Assembly (NCBI GenBank): GCA_964469455.1 | Contig: CAYXZX010000029.1 | Location: 1 to 20,888 of the forward strand | Direction of reading: 5' to 3' | Source: Fen-999 sp964469455 | GTDB taxonomy: Bacteria; Pseudomonadota; Gammaproteobacteria; Burkholderiales; Rhodocyclaceae | DNA: 20,888 nucleotides | Part shown: piece after piece, positions 1 through 8,248 of the stretch | Numbering within the stretch: position 1 is the stretch's first letter | How the letters are laid out: every line of letters starts with the position of its first letter | Translations under genes and position numbers: made by a program | The notes under the pieces: model-generated | The model's input: the letters and a program-made list of their open reading frames with translations, nothing else | Database searches by the model: none | What the model was told of the DNA's origin: nothing

Positions 1-17
1 GCCGCCGGAGGGATGGA

Positions 18-1589
18 ATGGCTAAGACCATGGAAAAAGTCGATGTCGTGATCGTGGGCTCGGGAGCAGCCGGCAGCGTGTTCGCCGCGGTGCTGGCGGA
101 GGCCGGCAAGAAGGTGCTCGTGCTGGAGCGCGGCACGGCGCGCAAGCTGACCGATCTCTATAGCTCGCAGATCTGGGCGCGTCGCCTCAAATGGGGTGCC
201 GCAACGCTCGTGGAAGCGGGGCCGGACTCCATCTGGTACGGCTTCAATGCCGGCCATGGATTCGGTGGCGCCGCCATCCATCACTATGGTGTCTGGCCAC
301 GCTACCACCCCGAGGACTTCGAACTCATGAGCCGTTACGGTCGCGGGCTGGACTGGCCGTTCGGCTATGACGAACTCCGTCCCTTCTACGACCAAGTCCA
401 GACCGATGTCGGCATGTCGGGTGACGCAAAACAAGAGGTTTGGCGTCCCGCCGGGGCTGACTATCCGTTGCCACCGGTGCTGGTGAGCAAGCATGGCCAG
501 GTGCTCGCCCGCGGATTCGAGAAACTAGGCAAGCGCGTCGCGCCGATTCCCATGGCCGTCCTGTCGCAGCCTTACAACGGTCGGCCCGGATGCATCTGGG
601 ATGGCTGGTGCGATGCCGGTTGCCCGACTGGCGCGCTGGCCAATCCCCTCGTCGTCTATCTGCCGCGCGCACAAAAGGCAGGGGCGCGCATGCAGGCCAA
701 TGCGCATGTCACCCGCGTGCTCACGGACAGCACGGGCAAGCGCGCCACCGGCGTTGAATATGTCAATGCCAAGGGCGAAAAGATCACGCAGCCAGCGGAT
801 GCCGTGGTGCTGTGCGCATTCACCGTCGAGAATTCCCGCATCCTCCTCAACTCCGCCAACCCGCGGCATCCGCACGGCTTGGCCAACGCCAGCGGAACCG
901 TCGGCCGGTACCTGATGTGCCATCCGGCCGTATCGATCTCCGGCATGTTCAACGAGGACATGGAGAATCACCTCGGCGCCACCGGCGGCCAGCTGCTCTG
1001 CCAGGATGCCTTCGACAAGACGCGCGATCCCAACGGCGGCTTCGGCAGCCGGCAATGGGAAATCGGGCTGGCCCTGAAGACCAACGATCTCCTGGGCATC
1101 GCCATGACACGACCGGACATCTATGGCGAGGCACTGCACAAGTTCATGGAAGACGGCGCGCGCCACATGGGTTCGATGGTCGGTGTCTGCGAGGACCAGC
1201 CGCTGTGGGAGAACCGCATCGAACTCGCCGGAGACAAGGACAAGTTCGGTCAGGCGAAAGCAAGGGTGGTCTACAAGATCAGCGAGGACGGCCGCAAGCT
1301 CTGGAAAACCGCAGCGCACGAGGGCGTGGAACTGTTCAAGGCCGCCGGTGCCCGCGAAGCCTGGCCGAGCCCGCCGGGAGGGCAGCACATCATGGGCGGC
1401 ACCATCATGGGCAAGGAACCAGCCAAGTCGGTCCTCAACGGTGCCGGTCAGGCACACGAGGTCCCCAATTTGTTTGTTGGCGGCCCCAGCGTGTTTCCCA
1501 CCAGTTCCAGCGTCAATTCCACGTTCACCGCTCATGCCATGGCCCTCAAGTCCGCCAGGTTCATGGTCGAGCACTGGGGCAAACTGTGA
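18..1589 (+). CDS. GMC-family FAD-dependent dehydrogenase, probable [3Fe-4S]-containing catalytic subunit
   Basis: The 523-residue protein opens with a Rossmann FAD-binding motif, GSGAAG at residues 14-19. Its C-terminal GMC half contains QHIMGGTIMG near 456-465 (H457) and VFPTSSSVN at 492-500, where these enzymes place the catalytic His and Asn. Cys192, Cys198 and Cys202 (C-x5-C-x3-C-P) have the spacing of the [3Fe-4S] ligands known in the Burkholderia cepacia FAD-glucose dehydrogenase alpha subunit. The protein therefore probably oxidises an alcohol or sugar and passes electrons to a cytochrome, not to oxygen. It has no signal peptide; relatives are exported with a twin-arginine small subunit whose gene often lies upstream, which here would be outside the window. 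The start is supported by GGAGG six bases before ATG. The sulfatase follows after 66 bases. The family call is secure; the substrate is unknown. Confidence 0.87.
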   Translation: MAKTMEKVDVVIVGSGAAGSVFAAVLAEAGKKVLVLERGTARKLTDLYSSQIWARRLKWGAATLVEAGPDSIWYGFNAGHGFGGAAIHHYGVWPRYHPEDFELMSRYGRGLDWPFGYDELRPFYDQVQTDVGMSGDAKQEVWRPAGADYPLPPVLVSKHGQVLARGFEKLGKRVAPIPMAVLSQPYNGRPGCIWDGWCDAGCPTGALANPLVVYLPRAQKAGARMQANAHVTRVLTDSTGKRATGVEYVNAKGEKITQPADAVVLCAFTVENSRILLNSANPRHPHGLANASGTVGRYLMCHPAVSISGMFNEDMENHLGATGGQLLCQDAFDKTRDPNGGFGSRQWEIGLALKTNDLLGIAMTRPDIYGEALHKFMEDGARHMGSMVGVCEDQPLWENRIELAGDKDKFGQAKARVVYKISEDGRKLWKTAAHEGVELFKAAGAREAWPSPPGGQHIMGGTIMGKEPAKSVLNGAGQAHEVPNLFVGGPSVFPTSSSVNSTFTAHAMALKSARFMVEHWGKL

Positions 1590-1655
1590 CGGCGAGGCTT
1601 GGCCTCCGCCTTAACAGAAGCAGCAGCAGTCAATAACTACTAGCAGGAGAACACG

Positions 1656-3395
1656 ATGAACATCTTCAAGTCGGCATGCACGGTGTTGGTGCTCGGCACC
1701 CTCGCCGCTTCTGCCATGGCGCCCGCCAGCGCCCAAACCGCCAAGCGGCCGAACATTCTGCTCATTGTCGCCGATGACCTCGGCTACAACGACATCGGTT
1801 CCTTCGGTTCGGAGATCAGCACCCCCAACCTGGACAAACTTGCCGCCAACGGCGTCCGTCTGACCAGCTACTACACCACCCCCTTCTGTTCGCCAACCCG
1901 CTCGATCCTGATGTCGGGCACCGACAATCACCTGGCCGGATTCGGCGACATGGCCGAACTGATGACCAAGGATGTTCGGGGCAAGCCCGGATACGAGGGA
2001 CGCCTGAACGACCGCGTGGTTCCACTGCCGCAGGTTCTCCATGACGCCGGCTACCGAACGCTGATGGCCGGCAAGTGGCATCTGGGCAACAACGAGAACA
2101 TCAACAACCGCGGCTTTGATCGCTCCTTTGCGCAGATGTCGGGAGGCGCCAGCCACTGGGGCGACCAGTTGGGCATCGTCGCGTTTGACCCGGCCAAGCC
2201 GCCGCGTGCAGATTATCGCGAGGACGGCAAGTCGATCACACTGCCAAAGGACTTTTATTCGTCCGACGCCTATGCGAGCAAGATCATCGAGTACCTCGAT
2301 CAGACCAAGGGCAGCGGCAAGCCTTTCTTCGCCTATCTCGCCTTCACCGCTCCGCACTGGCCGCTGGCGGCGCCCGAGGAAGACATCAAGAAGTATGAAA
2401 ACCGCTACAACGGCGGCTACGACGCCTTGAGCCGGGAGCGCCTGGCCAGCATGAAAGCCAAGGGCCTCGTCGCCAGCGACGCGACGCTCTATGGCGGTCA
2501 TTCCTATTGGCCGAAGTGGAACTCGCTGCCAGCGGACCAGCAGCGCTCGGAGGCCAAGCGCATGGCAGTCTATGCGGCGATGGTGGACCGAATGGACCAG
2601 CAGATCGGCCGGGTGCTGAGTTATCTGGAGCAACAAGGCGAACTCGACAACACCTTCGTGTTCTTCATGTCCGACAACGGTGCCGATGGCAACTCCGTCT
2701 ATGACGTCGAGCGCAATCGTGAATGGATCCACGGCAGCATGGACAACAGCACCGAGAACATCGGCAAGCCTGGCTCGTTCATCGAGTACGGGCCCGGCTG
2801 GGCACAAGCCGGCATGACGCCGCTCCGCATGTACAAGTCCTTCATGTACGAGGGCGGCATCTCGGTGCCGGCAATCGTCTGGGGCCCGAAGCTCGGTGTC
2901 GGCAAGGACATCAAGCGAGCCGTAACGCATGTCAAGGATCTGGCGCCCACGCTGTACGAGTTGGCCGGCGCCAAGCACCCGGGCACCGAATATCAGGGCA
3001 AGACAGTATTGCCTGTGACCGGCAAGTCGATGCTCGGCTACCTCACCGGCAAGCAGGCTTCCGTGCATGAGGCGAACGAAGCCCTGGGCTGGGAACTCGG
3101 TGGCCGCAAGGCATTGCGCAAGGGGGACTGGAAGATCGTTTATTCCAACAAGCCGTGGGGCAGCGGCGAATGGGAGTTGTACAACCTGGCCAATGACCGG
3201 GCGGAAACCAACGACCTCGCTGCAAAGAACCCGGAGAAGCTCAAGGAACTGGTCGCCGAGTGGCCGCGGTACGTGGCTGAAAACGGGGTCATCGAAATCG
3301 ACAACCTCGCGGCCCGGCCCGGCTACAGCAATGCCGGCAAGTACTACGAGGACTTGACGCTCGAGGCGGCGTCCAAGCCCAGGACCGCCAAGTAG
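1656..3395 (+). CDS. Secreted arylsulfatase (formylglycine-dependent sulfatase)
   Basis: The 579-residue protein has a Sec signal peptide (residues 1-26, cleavage probably after ASA) and the alkaline-phosphatase-like sulfatase fold. Asp40-Asp41 begin the metal site. Cys78 in CSPTR is the residue converted to formylglycine. GYRTLMAGKWHLG (132-144) is the second sulfatase signature, with Lys140 and His142. His234 in APHWP, Asp340-Asn341 in MSDNG and Lys394 complete the usual site. It should hydrolyse a sulfate ester in the periplasm, and needs a formylglycine-generating enzyme that is not in this window. AGGAGA five bases before ATG supports the start. It is probably co-transcribed with the GMC gene and is closed by a strong terminator. 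Signatures allow no choice between aryl, steroid, choline or carbohydrate sulfates. Confidence 0.93.
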   Translation: MNIFKSACTVLVLGTLAASAMAPASAQTAKRPNILLIVADDLGYNDIGSFGSEISTPNLDKLAANGVRLTSYYTTPFCSPTRSILMSGTDNHLAGFGDMAELMTKDVRGKPGYEGRLNDRVVPLPQVLHDAGYRTLMAGKWHLGNNENINNRGFDRSFAQMSGGASHWGDQLGIVAFDPAKPPRADYREDGKSITLPKDFYSSDAYASKIIEYLDQTKGSGKPFFAYLAFTAPHWPLAAPEEDIKKYENRYNGGYDALSRERLASMKAKGLVASDATLYGGHSYWPKWNSLPADQQRSEAKRMAVYAAMVDRMDQQIGRVLSYLEQQGELDNTFVFFMSDNGADGNSVYDVERNREWIHGSMDNSTENIGKPGSFIEYGPGWAQAGMTPLRMYKSFMYEGGISVPAIVWGPKLGVGKDIKRAVTHVKDLAPTLYELAGAKHPGTEYQGKTVLPVTGKSMLGYLTGKQASVHEANEALGWELGGRKALRKGDWKIVYSNKPWGSGEWELYNLANDRAETNDLAAKNPEKLKELVAEWPRYVAENGVIEIDNLAARPGYSNAGKYYEDLTLEAASKPRTAK

Positions 3396-3412
3396 CACCG
3401 ATACCCGGACAC

Positions 3413-3446
3413 GCGGTCGGCACCGCCGGTGCCGACCGCTTTTTTC
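3413..3446 (+). terminator. Intrinsic terminator after the sulfatase gene
   Basis: A perfect 12-bp GC-rich stem (3413-3424 with 3428-3439) with a 3-base loop is followed at once by six T (3440-3445). It begins 17 bases after the sulfatase stop. It separates the GMC-sulfatase unit from the cytochrome gene, which therefore needs its own promoter between about 3447 and 3512. Confidence 0.93.
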
Positions 3447-3512
3447 TTGGCGGTGTCCGATTCGTAACGCGGCAGCCAAGTCATTGGCCTACTTTCCGGC
3501 TATCCTTGGACC

Positions 3513-5855
3513 ATGATGACTTCCAGCATCTCCCGCCCCGCCCGCCGCTTGCCCGCGGCGCGCGTGATCGCGCTTGTCACGATTGTCATGGCGATCGCCT
3601 TCGGCACGCGGGGAGCAGCCATCAACCTCGCCACCGCCGCGCCGGCGACCACCAGTGCGCCGCGCCATGTCGGCGCAGCCGTCTGTACCGAATGCCACAC
3701 CCGGCAGGCCGATCAATGGCGTAGCTCGCATCATGCCCTGGCGATGCAGGAAGCAAACGACAGGAGCGTACTAGGGAATTTTGAGGGCGCACGCTTTGTC
3801 CATGCCGGCATCGCCTCCCGGTTTTTCAAGCGGGGTGGCAAGCACTTCGTCACTACCGACGGCGCCGACGGCCGACTGGCCGACTTCGAAGTCAAGTACA
3901 CCTTCGGTGTCTATCCACTCCAGCAATACCTGATCGAACTGCCGGGCGGTCGCCTACAGGCGCTATCCATCGTATGGGATGCGCGAACGAAAAAGGAAGG
4001 CGGCCAGCGCTGGTATCACCTCTACCCGGGGGAGCGGATCAAGGCCGGCGATTCCCTGCATTGGACAGCGCGCAGCCAGAACTGGAATTACATGTGCGCG
4101 GCCTGCCATTCGACCAATCTGCGCAAGAACTACGATCCGGCCAAGGATGGCTTCACGACGACATGGTCCGACATCAACGTCGCCTGCGAAGCCTGCCACG
4201 GCCCGGGTTCCGCGCATGTCGAGTGGGCACGTCAGCCCGCAACTGCCCGGGCGTCGTCCGCCGCAAACGGACTGTTGTCTCGTTCCGCAGCCGCACCGGA
4301 TCAACGTTGGGTATTTTCGCCCAATGCCAAAATTGCCCACCGGACGAGCCCCACCTCAGCCGGTGACGGCGTCGACACCTGTTTTTCGTGCCATGCCCGA
4401 CGGCGGCAGATTACCGAACCGGCCGAGCCTGGCCGATCGTTTCTCGACAACTACGCCCCCACGCTGCTGGAACCTGGCGCCTACCACGCCGATGGCCAGA
4501 TCGACGGCGAAGTGTATGAATACGGTTCCTTTACGCAGAGCAAGATGCACCGTGCCGGTGTCGTCTGCAGCGATTGCCATGAACCGCACAGCCTTGCGCC
4601 GAGGGCGAAAGGCAACGCCCTGTGCGCCCAGTGCCACAAGCCCGAAGCATTCGATGTCACCTCGCATCATCACCACCCGGCAGGATCGGCCGGCAGCCAG
4701 TGCATCGAATGCCACATGCCGACCAAGACCTACATGGGCATCGACCGTCGCCGCGACCACGGCTTTCGGGTACCGCGACCCGATCTTGCCGCGACCGGCG
4801 CGACCTCGAACGCCTGCAAGCAATGTCATGGCGGCAAGACCGATGCATGGGCCGCCCAGGCGGTCGAAGGGTGGCGCGGCAAGGCCGCGACGCCGCCGGC
4901 ATCCTTCACCGCACTCGTCGCCGCACGCGACCAGCGTGCTGAAGCGGCCGGGCTACTCGCGGCGCTGGCTCAGGACAAGAGCGAACCGGCGATTACGCGA
5001 GCCACCGCGCTCAGATCGCTCACTTCTCCGTTACCCGCCGTGGCCCGGGCCAGCATCCAGGCCAGTCTCGGCGACAGCGAGCCGCTGGTGCGCGCGGCAG
5101 CGGTCCAGGCGGCACAGCGGCTCGACCCAAGGGAGCAGGCGCGCATGGTCGGGCCCTTGCTTCTGGATGCAGTGCGACTGGTCAGAATCGAGGCTGCCCG
5201 AATCCTCGCGGGGTTGCCGGAAACCCTGTTCAATCGTGAGCAGTGGTCCGCCAACCAAAAGGCAACGGAAGAACTGATCGCTTCGGAACTGGCCGCCGCC
5301 GAACTGCCCGAAAGCCACCTCAACCTGGGCGACTTGTACGCGCGCCTTGGTCGCCCCGAGGAAGCGGAGAGAGAACTCAAGCGGGCGGCCCGAATGGACC
5401 CGCGCTTTATCCCGGCGCGCATCAACCTCGCGGATCTCTATCGCTCCATGCAGCGGGAAACCGAAGCGGAAGCGCTGCTGAAGGAAGCGATGCGCATCGA
5501 GCCCAAGGCTGCCGAACCTTACCATGCCCTCGGTTTGCTCAGGGTTCGCCAGGGCGAACGGCGCGAGGCGCTGAGCTTGCTGGCCAAAGCGGTTGCCTTG
5601 GCGCCCACGGTGCCGCGTTACGCCTATGTTCATGGCGTGGCGCTGCACGACTCGGGAGCCGCAGGCCCGGCAATCGCCATCCTGGACAAAGCCCATCGGC
5701 GCTTCCCGGCCGATCAGGACATTCTTGTCGCGCTGGCGATGTTCGAGCGGCAACGCGGCCGGACTGCCATCGCGCTGGACTACGTCGAACGGCTGGCGCG
5801 TCTGGATCCCGAAAGCCCCCGGATCCGCGCCCTGCGCGACCGTATCGGCAGGTAG
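3513..5855 (+). CDS. Secreted eight-haem c-type cytochrome fused to HEAT-like and TPR repeats
   Basis: The 780-residue protein has an N-terminal signal or anchor (basic residues 8-17, hydrophobic about 18-31) and eight CxxCH haem-c sites starting at Cys58, 195, 225, 290, 352, 371, 397 and 435. The order resembles cytochrome c554/paired-CxxCH proteins, with a long insert (about 85-190) after the first haem. Residues about 470-570 form HEAT-like helical repeats, and about 600-775 form roughly five TPR units. It should be a periplasmic or membrane-anchored electron carrier or redox enzyme with a protein-docking tail; relatives are often labelled only as TPR multihaem cytochromes. Two adjacent ATG codons (3513, 3516) begin the frame and no good ribosome site is seen, so the exact start is uncertain. 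It may accept electrons from the upstream dehydrogenase, which is inference from position only. Confidence 0.88.
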   Translation: MMTSSISRPARRLPAARVIALVTIVMAIAFGTRGAAINLATAAPATTSAPRHVGAAVCTECHTRQADQWRSSHHALAMQEANDRSVLGNFEGARFVHAGIASRFFKRGGKHFVTTDGADGRLADFEVKYTFGVYPLQQYLIELPGGRLQALSIVWDARTKKEGGQRWYHLYPGERIKAGDSLHWTARSQNWNYMCAACHSTNLRKNYDPAKDGFTTTWSDINVACEACHGPGSAHVEWARQPATARASSAANGLLSRSAAAPDQRWVFSPNAKIAHRTSPTSAGDGVDTCFSCHARRRQITEPAEPGRSFLDNYAPTLLEPGAYHADGQIDGEVYEYGSFTQSKMHRAGVVCSDCHEPHSLAPRAKGNALCAQCHKPEAFDVTSHHHHPAGSAGSQCIECHMPTKTYMGIDRRRDHGFRVPRPDLAATGATSNACKQCHGGKTDAWAAQAVEGWRGKAATPPASFTALVAARDQRAEAAGLLAALAQDKSEPAITRATALRSLTSPLPAVARASIQASLGDSEPLVRAAAVQAAQRLDPREQARMVGPLLLDAVRLVRIEAARILAGLPETLFNREQWSANQKATEELIASELAAAELPESHLNLGDLYARLGRPEEAERELKRAARMDPRFIPARINLADLYRSMQRETEAEALLKEAMRIEPKAAEPYHALGLLRVRQGERREALSLLAKAVALAPTVPRYAYVHGVALHDSGAAGPAIAILDKAHRRFPADQDILVALAMFERQRGRTAIALDYVERLARLDPESPRIRALRDRIGR

Positions 5856-6002
5856 TTCCGCGGTCGGCCCGGCCTCTGCAAGTCCCGCCATGGTCGAGCC
5901 AGGAACCGGCCTTCGGTTGATTGTGTCACGCGGAAGATGTATGGTTCGCCCCATACGATAGAACCCGCCGGGATTATTCCAGGAAATTGCGAGTGGGCAA
6001 AC

Positions 6003-6024
6003 TGATCGGCGTGCCGTTGGCTGA
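6003..6024 (-). repeat. Partial copy of the dispersed GTCAGCC/CACGCCGATC repeat
   Basis: Read on the minus strand this keeps TCAGCC and GGCACGCCGATCA but lacks the GAAAG head. It lies in the 210-base gap between the cytochrome and araC-type genes, about 150 bases after the cytochrome stop. It has the same orientation relative to the upstream gene as the copies after mnmA, the cyclase and alaS. It is weaker than the main copies. Confidence 0.35.
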
Positions 6025-6047
6025 ATGGTTCAAGACGACACGCCGAT
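6005..6047. promoter_or_regulatory. 9-bp inverted repeat before the AraC-family gene
   Basis: ATCGGCGTG (6005-6013) and CACGCCGAT (6039-6047) are exact reverse complements 25 bases apart, ending four bases before the GAGGAGGG ribosome site of the AraC-type gene. It could be an autoregulatory operator or a leader hairpin. The left arm is also part of the partial dispersed repeat at 6003-6024. Otherwise the 210-base gap (5856-6065) shows no gene, and no convincing promoter was found in it. Confidence 0.4.
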
Positions 6048-6065
6048 GAGCTGAGGAGGGACAAA

Positions 6066-7103
6066 ATGAATCTCCCGCCGATGGCTGCGGCGCGAAGGCT
6101 TTCGCAATGTCGTCCGTACCGCACCGACGACCTCGACGCCGCGCGCGACCACATTTCGCGACTCTTCAAGCCGCACGATCTGGCCGTGCTTGGCCGGGGG
6201 CAAAAACTCGACGTCTGCATCGGCGGCGGCGACATCGACGAGATTTCGCTGATCTACCATCGTCACGGCGCTCGTGTCAGCGTCAAGCCGGGCACGCTCG
6301 ACAAGTTCTTCCTCCTGCAAATTCCGATTCGCGGCCGGGCACAGGTGCGGATCGGCGGGCACGATGTCTCATGCGGTCCCGGGCGTGGCGTCATGATCTC
6401 ACCCAAGCTCGAGGCGGACATGGAGTTCATGCAGGGTTGCGAGCAATTGATCCTGCGGGTCGACGCACCCAGCCTGGAGCGATTCCTTTGGCGTCAGACG
6501 TCGCGTGAACCTGGCCGGGCGCTCGAATTTGCTCCAAGCGTGGACCTGACGGGCAAGGCGGGATTGCGAGTACTGGCCTTGCTGGAATACCTGGCCACGG
6601 TCATTCATGAGCACGAGGATGGCGAATATCCCGAGGTCGTGCGCCAGGGCATTTCGTCCCTGGTGCTCGGCACGCTGCTGAGTTCGGTCGATCATAACCA
6701 TCGGGAAGTCCTGCGCGAGAACATCGAGCCGCCGAAGCCGCACCATATCAAGCGTGCCCTGCAGTTCATGGAGAAGTCGGTTCGCAATCCGATCACGCCA
6801 GAGGATGTCGCTGACGCGATCAACGTCAGCCCGCGCACCCTGTATGGCAGTTTCAAGCACTATCTGAACACCACGCCCATGCGCCACCTGAAGAATCTGC
6901 GACTGGAACACGCGCGTGAACGCCTGCTCCACGCCGATCCCGAGGCCGACTCGGTGACGGCGGTGGCGATGGAATATTGCTTCCAGCATTTCGGCCATTT
7001 CTCCGCCGCCTACAGGGAACGCCACGGCGAACTGCCCAGCGCCACGCTCGGCAGGCGTGGCGGCCCGCGCCCCGAAGCAGCCAAGGACGCCGTCAAGAAA
7101 TAA
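6066..7103 (+). CDS. AraC-family transcriptional regulator
   Basis: The 345-residue protein has an N-terminal AraC-binding-like (cupin-type, PF14525-like) domain at about 25-200 and a C-terminal double helix-turn-helix DNA-binding domain at about 225-325. The first helix-turn-helix is around TPEDVADAINVSPRTLYGSF (244-263) and the second around 296-320. It probably senses a small molecule and controls catabolic genes. The start is well supported by GAGGAGGG five to six bases before ATG. The gene lies directly downstream of the dehydrogenase-sulfatase-cytochrome block on the same strand, so these are its likeliest targets, although that is inference. It converges on mnmA with only 71 bases between the ends, a gap that holds a copy of the dispersed repeat. 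Confidence 0.93.
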   Translation: MNLPPMAAARRLSQCRPYRTDDLDAARDHISRLFKPHDLAVLGRGQKLDVCIGGGDIDEISLIYHRHGARVSVKPGTLDKFFLLQIPIRGRAQVRIGGHDVSCGPGRGVMISPKLEADMEFMQGCEQLILRVDAPSLERFLWRQTSREPGRALEFAPSVDLTGKAGLRVLALLEYLATVIHEHEDGEYPEVVRQGISSLVLGTLLSSVDHNHREVLRENIEPPKPHHIKRALQFMEKSVRNPITPEDVADAINVSPRTLYGSFKHYLNTTPMRHLKNLRLEHARERLLHADPEADSVTAVAMEYCFQHFGHFSAAYRERHGELPSATLGRRGGPRPEAAKDAVKK

Positions 7104-7107
7104 GTTC

Positions 7108-7138
7108 GAAAGTCAGCCGTGATGGCACGCCGATCCGG
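7108..7138 (+). repeat. Dispersed 31-base repeat, copy A
   Basis: It starts with GAAAGTCAGC and ends with CACGCCGATC plus CGG. It matches the copy inside waaF at 27 of 31 positions. It lies between the converging araC-type and mnmA genes. Read in the mnmA direction it begins 37 bases after the mnmA stop. Confidence 0.6.
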
Positions 7139-7170
7139 TGTGTCACCATGGTTATCGGCCGTCGTTTGTA

Positions 7171-7189
7171 GGCATCACTCGATGATGCC
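7171..7189. terminator. Perfect hairpin spanning the mnmA stop codon
   Basis: GGCATCA (7171-7177) and TGATGCC (7183-7189) form a 7-bp stem with a 5-base loop, and the mnmA TGA stop is within one arm. Neither side has a T-run, so it is at best a weak or factor-assisted bidirectional terminator, or a 3'-end stabilising hairpin. Confidence 0.35.
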
Positions 7190-8248
7190 ACCGCCCAGGC
7201 AGGCCAGCGATTCGTAGACGACCACCGATTGACCCGGCGTCACCGCCCACTGCGGGGCGGCGAAGGCGATCTCGCACGCTCGCGTGTCCACCCGCTCGAC
7301 CTCGCAGGCCGCATCGGGCTGCCGGTAGCGCGTCTTCGCGGCGTACACCCAGTGGGTATGCGGTTCTTCGCCCGAGATCCATGACAGTTGGCCAGCGACG
7401 AGACGATCACGCATTAGCGCCGGATGCTGATGTCCCTGCACGACATAGAGGATGTTCTTCGCCATGTCCTTCGCGCACACGAACCATGGCTCCTCCGGCG
7501 CGCCCTTGACGCCGCCGATGCCCAGGCCTTCGCGCTGGCCGAGCGTGTAGTACATCAGGCCCTCGTGCCGGCCGACCACGCGATCCGAGTCGAGCGCGCG
7601 GATCTCGCCGGGCTGTCTCGGAATGTAGCGGGCGAGGAACTCGCGGAACGGCCGCTCGCCGATGAAGCAGATGCCCGTGGAATCCTTCTTGGCGTGGTTG
7701 GCCAGGCCGGCGTCCTCGGCAAGCTTGCGCACCTCGCGCTTGTAGAGGTGGCCGACCGGGAACAGCGTCTTCGAAAGCTGCTTCTGATTCAGGCGATAGA
7801 GGAAATAGCTCTGATCCTTGGTGCCGTCCTCGGCCTTCATCAGCTGGAACTTGCCGAGGAACTCCCGCACCTGTGCGTAATGGCCGGTGGCGATCTTGTC
7901 GGCGCCGAGCTTGAGCGCATGATCGAGGAAGGCCTTGAACTTGATCTCGGAATTGCACAGCACGTCCGGATTGGGCGTACGGCCCGCCTGATATTCGCGC
8001 AGGAAATCGGCGAACACCCGGTCCTTGTATTCGACGGAGAAGTTCACGACTTCGAGGTCGATGCCGATCACATCCGCTGCCGCCGTGGCATCGATGAGGT
8101 CCTGGCGCGACGAGCAGTACTCCTCGGTGTCGTCGTCCTCCCAGTTCTTCATGAACAGGCCGGTGACGTCGTGGCCGGCGCGCTTGAGCAGCAGGGCCGC
8201 GACCGAGGAATCGACGCCTCCCGACATGCCGACAATGATGTTAGCCAT
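7175..8248 (-). CDS. mnmA: tRNA-specific 2-thiouridylase MnmA
   Basis: The 357-residue protein carries the PP-loop ATP-binding motif SGGVDSS (9-15) and both catalytic cysteines: Cys98 in NPDVLCNSEIKF and Cys194 in STGICFIGER, matching Cys102 and Cys199 of the E. coli enzyme. It activates U34 of tRNA-Lys, -Glu and -Gln with ATP and inserts sulfur relayed from the cysteine desulfurase/Tus system. Length and C-terminal beta-barrel sequence are normal. Its ATG overlaps the end of the Nudix gene by 8 bases (ATGGCTAA), so the two are very likely translationally coupled. The nudJ-mnmA order is also found in E. coli. Confidence 0.97.
   Translation of the reverse strand: MANIIVGMSGGVDSSVAALLLKRAGHDVTGLFMKNWEDDDTEEYCSSRQDLIDATAAADVIGIDLEVVNFSVEYKDRVFADFLREYQAGRTPNPDVLCNSEIKFKAFLDHALKLGADKIATGHYAQVREFLGKFQLMKAEDGTKDQSYFLYRLNQKQLSKTLFPVGHLYKREVRKLAEDAGLANHAKKDSTGICFIGERPFREFLARYIPRQPGEIRALDSDRVVGRHEGLMYYTLGQREGLGIGGVKGAPEEPWFVCAKDMAKNILYVVQGHQHPALMRDRLVAGQLSWISGEEPHTHWVYAAKTRYRQPDAACEVERVDTRACEIAFAAPQWAVTPGQSVVVYESLACLGGGIIE

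Noticed and set aside
525..1574. 349-codon minus-strand open frame opposite the GMC gene
   Set aside because: It is antisense to the conserved FAD-enzyme C-terminal half, with no recognisable product or ribosome site.
1611..3479. 622-codon open frame on the minus strand opposite the sulfatase
   Set aside because: It mirrors a sulfatase with all its catalytic motifs; the antisense protein has no recognisable domain. Long antisense frames are common in GC-rich genes.
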